Shown here one piece after another: positions 5,227 to 7,195 of a stretch of 7,195 bases of DNA. The translations under genes were made by a program, and so were the position numbers. Source of the DNA: Pseudomonadota bacterium. Its GTDB lineage: Bacteria; Pseudomonadota; Alphaproteobacteria; SMXQ01. Location of the stretch: contig JADFPK010000090.1 of the NCBI GenBank assembly GCA_022562375.1, positions 1 through 7,195 on the forward strand. The letters are read 5' to 3'. The notes under the pieces were generated by a model, which was not told the DNA's origin, did not search any database, and saw only the letters and a program-made list of their open reading frames with translations. The number at the start of each line of letters is the position of its first letter. The stretch's first letter is position 1.

Positions 5227-5846
5227 CCGGACAAACCCCCGACGACCACCCACCGAGAGTTTTCCAGAAGGACGAGGAAATTCACGGTTACTATCAGTTC
5301 CTCGGCCTCGCCATCCAGGAGCTCCTGGTCGAGAAGGGCGTCCTCACTGGCGATGAGATCCGCGCCACGATCGAGCGCCGCGATTCGATCACGCCGGCGA
5401 TTGGCGCCAGGATCGTCGCCCGGGCGTGGACCGATCCCCCCTATCGCCAGCGCCTGCTAGCCGACGGGACCGCGGCGGCGGAAGAGTTTGGCTGCGAGTT
5501 CGATAGGACCGAGCTGGTGGTGGTGGAAAATACCCCCGAGGCGCACAACGTCATCGTCTGCACCCTGTGTTCGTGTTACCCGCGCATGGTCCTCGGCCTG
5601 CCGCCATCGTGGTACAAGAGCCGGGAGTACCGCGCGCGCACGGTCAGGGAGCCGCGTTCCGTGCTCAAGGAGTTCGGCACCGAACTGGCGGAAAACGTCG
5701 AGGTCAGGGTGCACGATTCGACCGCCGACATCCGCTATCTCGTCCTGCCGATGCGCCCCGATGGCGCCGAGGACATGGACGAGGACGCCTTGGCCGCCCT
5801 GGTCACCCGCGACTGCATGATCGGCGTCACGGTGCCGAAGGTTTAA
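5223..5846 (+). CDS. Cobalt-type nitrile hydratase alpha / thiocyanate hydrolase gamma-like metal subunit
   Basis: 207 residues, the usual length. It is the catalytic, metal-holding subunit: the claw V112-C113-T-L-C116-S117-C118 is intact, with two of the cysteines oxidised to sulfinic and sulfenic acids in the family. Threonine at 114 is the cobalt-type signature (serine in iron enzymes). Other landmarks are A67-R-A-W69 and D71-P-P-Y-R, L123-V... as V-L-G-L-P-P-S-W-Y-K-S (123-133), R145 onward S-V-L-K-E-F-G (146-152), D165-S-T-A-D-I-R-Y-L-V-L-P (165-176) and V194-T-R-D-C-M-I-G-V (194-202). After the claw it reads Y-P-R rather than the Y-P-W usual in two-subunit nitrile hydratases; I recall Y-P-R from thiocyanate hydrolase gamma. 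The reaction is hydration of a nitrile to an amide, or of thiocyanate to carbonyl sulfide and ammonia; sequence reading alone does not settle which. Third gene of the coupled operon; no activator gene follows. Confidence 0.9.
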   Translation: MTGQTPDDHPPRVFQKDEEIHGYYQFLGLAIQELLVEKGVLTGDEIRATIERRDSITPAIGARIVARAWTDPPYRQRLLADGTAAAEEFGCEFDRTELVVVENTPEAHNVIVCTLCSCYPRMVLGLPPSWYKSREYRARTVREPRSVLKEFGTELAENVEVRVHDSTADIRYLVLPMRPDGAEDMDEDALAALVTRDCMIGVTVPKV

Positions 5847-5897
5847 GAGAGCTCCCTACCCCATGGCGTCGGCGTCGCCGCGACTTCGCCGCCGGGA

Positions 5898-6821
5898 TCA
5901 ACCATAGCGCCGCCAGCCGGTCCCGGCATGGCCGAAATCGAAGGCCTCGGGGTGAAGGATCTCGGCCAGGATCTCGAGGGACTCGGCGAGCCGCGGGCCC
6001 GGCCGGTTGAAGTACTGGTTGCCGTCGGCGAGTGTGACCCGGCCCTCGCCTACGGCCCGGAGCTCCCGCCAGCCGGGACGCGCCGCCAGCGCCGGCATCT
6101 CGGCCATCGTGCGGGCGATGTCGAAGCCGCAGGGGCAAACGAGGATCACGTCGGGATCGCCGGCCGAGAGCGCCGCCCAATCGAGGTAGGGTGTGTGCCG
6201 GCCGGTCTCGCCGAAGAGGTTGGCGCCGCCCGCCATATCGACGAGTTCCGGCATCCAGTTGCCCGCCCCCATCAGCGGATCGATCCACTCGATGCAGGCA
6301 ATCGTCGGCCGCACATCCAAGGCCCTCGCCTTCTCGGCGATCGCCGTCATGCGCCCCTTGAGGCCGTCGACCAGCGCCTGCCCGCCCCCGGCCAAGCCCA
6401 GCGACGCGGCGACGCGGCCGATATCGCCGAACATGTCGGCCAGGGTCTCTGGGCTGAGACTGACGATGTCCGGGCGCATGCCGAGCCAGTCGCCGACGAC
6501 ATCCAAAAGCTCCCTTTCGCTGACGGCGCAGACCTCGCATTGGGACTGGGTGATGATGACGTCGGGGCGAAGCGCGCGCAGCCGTTCGCCCTCGACCCGG
6601 TAGAGCGCCAGCCCGTTCTCGACGATCGCCTTCACCCGCTCGTCGATCCGATAGCTGGCGCCGTCGATGTCGAACTTGGGCGCCGTCAACGGCGGCAACG
6701 AGCGCACGAACTCGGGGAAGTCGCACTCATGGGACCGCCCGACGAGGCCATCGCCGCCGCCGAGCGCACAGACGATCTCGGTGGCCGAAGGCAGAAGAGT
6801 GACGACGCGGCGCGGGGCCAT
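5898..6821 (-). CDS. BtuF/FecB-like cobalamin- or metal-binding protein, no signal peptide
   Basis: 307 residues in the periplasmic-binding-protein class III fold (COG0614). Marks: R5-V-V-T-L-L-P-S-A-T-E (5-15) in the first strand, V27-G-R-S-H-E-C33-D (27-34), L84-R-P-D-V-I-I-T-Q (84-92), then Q94-C-E-V-C98, a long linking helix (about 126-169), P172-x-x-A-C-I-E-W-I-D-P (172-182) opening the second lobe, D222-x-D-V-I-L-V-C-P-C231-G, and N273-R-P-G-P-R-L (272-278). This cysteine-bearing branch is usually annotated as cobalamin-binding protein. Transport relatives carry an export signal, but here the fold begins at residue 4, so as read the protein is cytoplasmic. A longer frame upstream (to 6911) adds about 30 residues that also do not form a proper signal. 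The start at ATG 6819-6821 has only a weak ribosome site. It converges on the cobalt-type operon with a 51-base gap. No permease or ATPase gene is in the window. Confidence 0.83.
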   Translation of the reverse strand: MAPRRVVTLLPSATEIVCALGGGDGLVGRSHECDFPEFVRSLPPLTAPKFDIDGASYRIDERVKAIVENGLALYRVEGERLRALRPDVIITQSQCEVCAVSERELLDVVGDWLGMRPDIVSLSPETLADMFGDIGRVAASLGLAGGGQALVDGLKGRMTAIAEKARALDVRPTIACIEWIDPLMGAGNWMPELVDMAGGANLFGETGRHTPYLDWAALSAGDPDVILVCPCGFDIARTMAEMPALAARPGWRELRAVGEGRVTLADGNQYFNRPGPRLAESLEILAEILHPEAFDFGHAGTGWRRYG

Positions 6822-7012
6822 GGGGCTGATGACCTGTCGTGGATCCGGTATTGGTCCGACGGCCAAGAATACGGACCGCGCGGGGCCGGGACCAGGGAAA
6901 ACCGCCGCCATCGGCGCCAGCGCCGGACCGGCGCGGCGATCGCCATGGCTGGCACACCGAAAAAAAGCGGACGCCGAGGCGCCCGCTTCCCTGCCGCCGT
7001 CCCTTTGAGGAC
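6822..7012. other. Intergenic region, terminator plus unassigned leader
   Basis: This 191-base gap between two minus-strand genes holds the terminator at 6960-6988. The remaining part (6822-6959) must contain the promoter of the BtuF-like gene if that gene is separately transcribed, but I find no convincing -35/-10 pair, and no cobalamin-riboswitch hallmark that I can recognise by eye. Confidence 0.4.
6960..6988 (-). terminator. Rho-independent terminator of the second amidohydrolase gene
   Basis: On the minus strand the arms are 6979-6987 and 6966-6974: nine base pairs, one of them G-U, around a 4-base loop, followed directly by seven T residues (plus-strand A-run 6960-6966). It begins about 25 bases after the stop codon at 7013. 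It should isolate the 7013-7195 gene from the BtuF-like gene on the same strand. Confidence 0.8.
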
Positions 7013-7195
7013 TCAGAGGTTCAACAGCTCTTGCGCGTTTTCGCCGAGGATCATCTGTGCCTGCTTGCCGGTGAGGTCCTTGCGGGCGGCGAGGTGCTTG
7101 ACCGTATCGGGATATTCCGAATCGAAGTGGGGATAGTCCGACGCGAACAGGATGTGGCTCGCCGGTATCTCCTCCAGCGTCCGGGTCATCGGCAC
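7013..7195 (-). CDS. Second amidohydrolase-2 family hydrolase, 3' end only
   Basis: The last 60 residues and the stop (7013-7015) are in the window; the gene continues past the right edge. The GTG at the edge is not taken as a start, since the family is about 300-400 residues long. The segment F-A-S-D-Y-P-H-F-D (residues 18-26 of the visible part) is the C-terminal active-site strand of amidohydrolase-2 enzymes, with the catalytic aspartate at 20, and the ending I-L-G-E-N-A-Q-E-L-L is the typical last helix (usually G-x-N-A-x-x-L-Y). It differs clearly from the hydrolase at 1975-3024, whose matching strand reads G-T-D-Y-G-H-H, so the two are relatives rather than recent duplicates. Substrate unknown; a strong terminator follows. 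Confidence 0.85.
   Translation of the reverse strand: MPMTRTLEEIPASHILFASDYPHFDSEYPDTVKHLAARKDLTGKQAQMILGENAQELLNL

Noticed and set aside
5847..5897. GC-rich dyads (GTCG/CGAC type) after the three-gene operon as a terminator
   Set aside because: The stems are short and imperfect, and no T-run follows in either direction.
5827..6726. 299-residue minus-strand frame overlapping the BtuF-like gene
   Set aside because: It is the same strand in another frame, Arg/Gly-rich and without motifs, while the 5898-6821 frame shows the full binding-protein pattern.
1..7195. CRISPR array, tRNA, rRNA or prophage genes
   Set aside because: No regularly spaced repeats, no tRNA-like cloverleaf or rRNA sequence noticed, and no phage structural or integrase genes; only one transposase fragment is seen.

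Overview
The window has two compositionally different parts. Bases 1 to about 980 are A+T-rich (13% G+C by hand count at 241-300, 43% at 541-600). The rest is G+C-rich (65% at 4081-4140). Gene content and composition of the larger part suggest an alphaproteobacterium, perhaps Rhodospirillales-like; this is an inference from gene families, and no rRNA or other marker gene is present. The A+T-rich end meets the G+C-rich part at a truncated zinc-ribbon transposase fragment of IS1595 type (1030 to about 1210). This is either an insertion boundary or an artificial join in a metagenomic assembly; the sequence alone does not decide which.

Layout. 1-267 (-): 5' part of a secreted protein with two basic clusters, preceded by a strong sigma70-like promoter. 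345-899 (-): secreted beta-rich protein of unknown function. 951-1022: three inverted repeats. 1030-1242 (+): transposase remnant. 1233-1721 (-): single-domain cupin. 1722-1974: divergent control region with a tandem 20-bp repeat. 1975-3024 (+): amidohydrolase-2 family metal-dependent hydrolase. 3046-3828 (-): HpcH/HpaI-type class II aldolase, convergent with the hydrolase. 3984-4466 (+): secreted Sel1-repeat protein. 4536-4563: promoter overlapped by a 9-bp inverted repeat. 4595-5846 (+): three-gene operon for a cobalt-type nitrile hydratase or thiocyanate hydrolase. 5898-6821 (-): BtuF/FecB-like cobalamin- or metal-binding protein without an export signal. 6960-6988: Rho-independent terminator. 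7013-7195 (-): 3' end of a second amidohydrolase-2 gene.

The centrepiece is the operon at 4595-5846. The beta subunit of ordinary nitrile hydratase is split here into two genes, an N-terminal helical half and a C-terminal SH3-like half. They are followed by the metal-binding alpha-type subunit, and both junctions are ATGA stop/start overlaps. This is the architecture and order of thiocyanate hydrolase (beta, alpha, gamma) and of a few three-subunit nitrile hydratases. The metal loop C-T-L-C-S-C predicts cobalt. No activator (p14K/P15K-type) gene follows; instead a cobalamin-binding-like protein gene converges on the operon 51 bp downstream. The surrounding hydrolases, aldolase and cupin give the region a small-molecule catabolism character, but they lie on both strands and are not one operon. 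Most components belong to known families. The less usual items are the split-beta enzyme without a visible activator, the repeats over its promoter, and the foreign-looking left end with a nuclear-localisation-like basic motif in a secreted protein.
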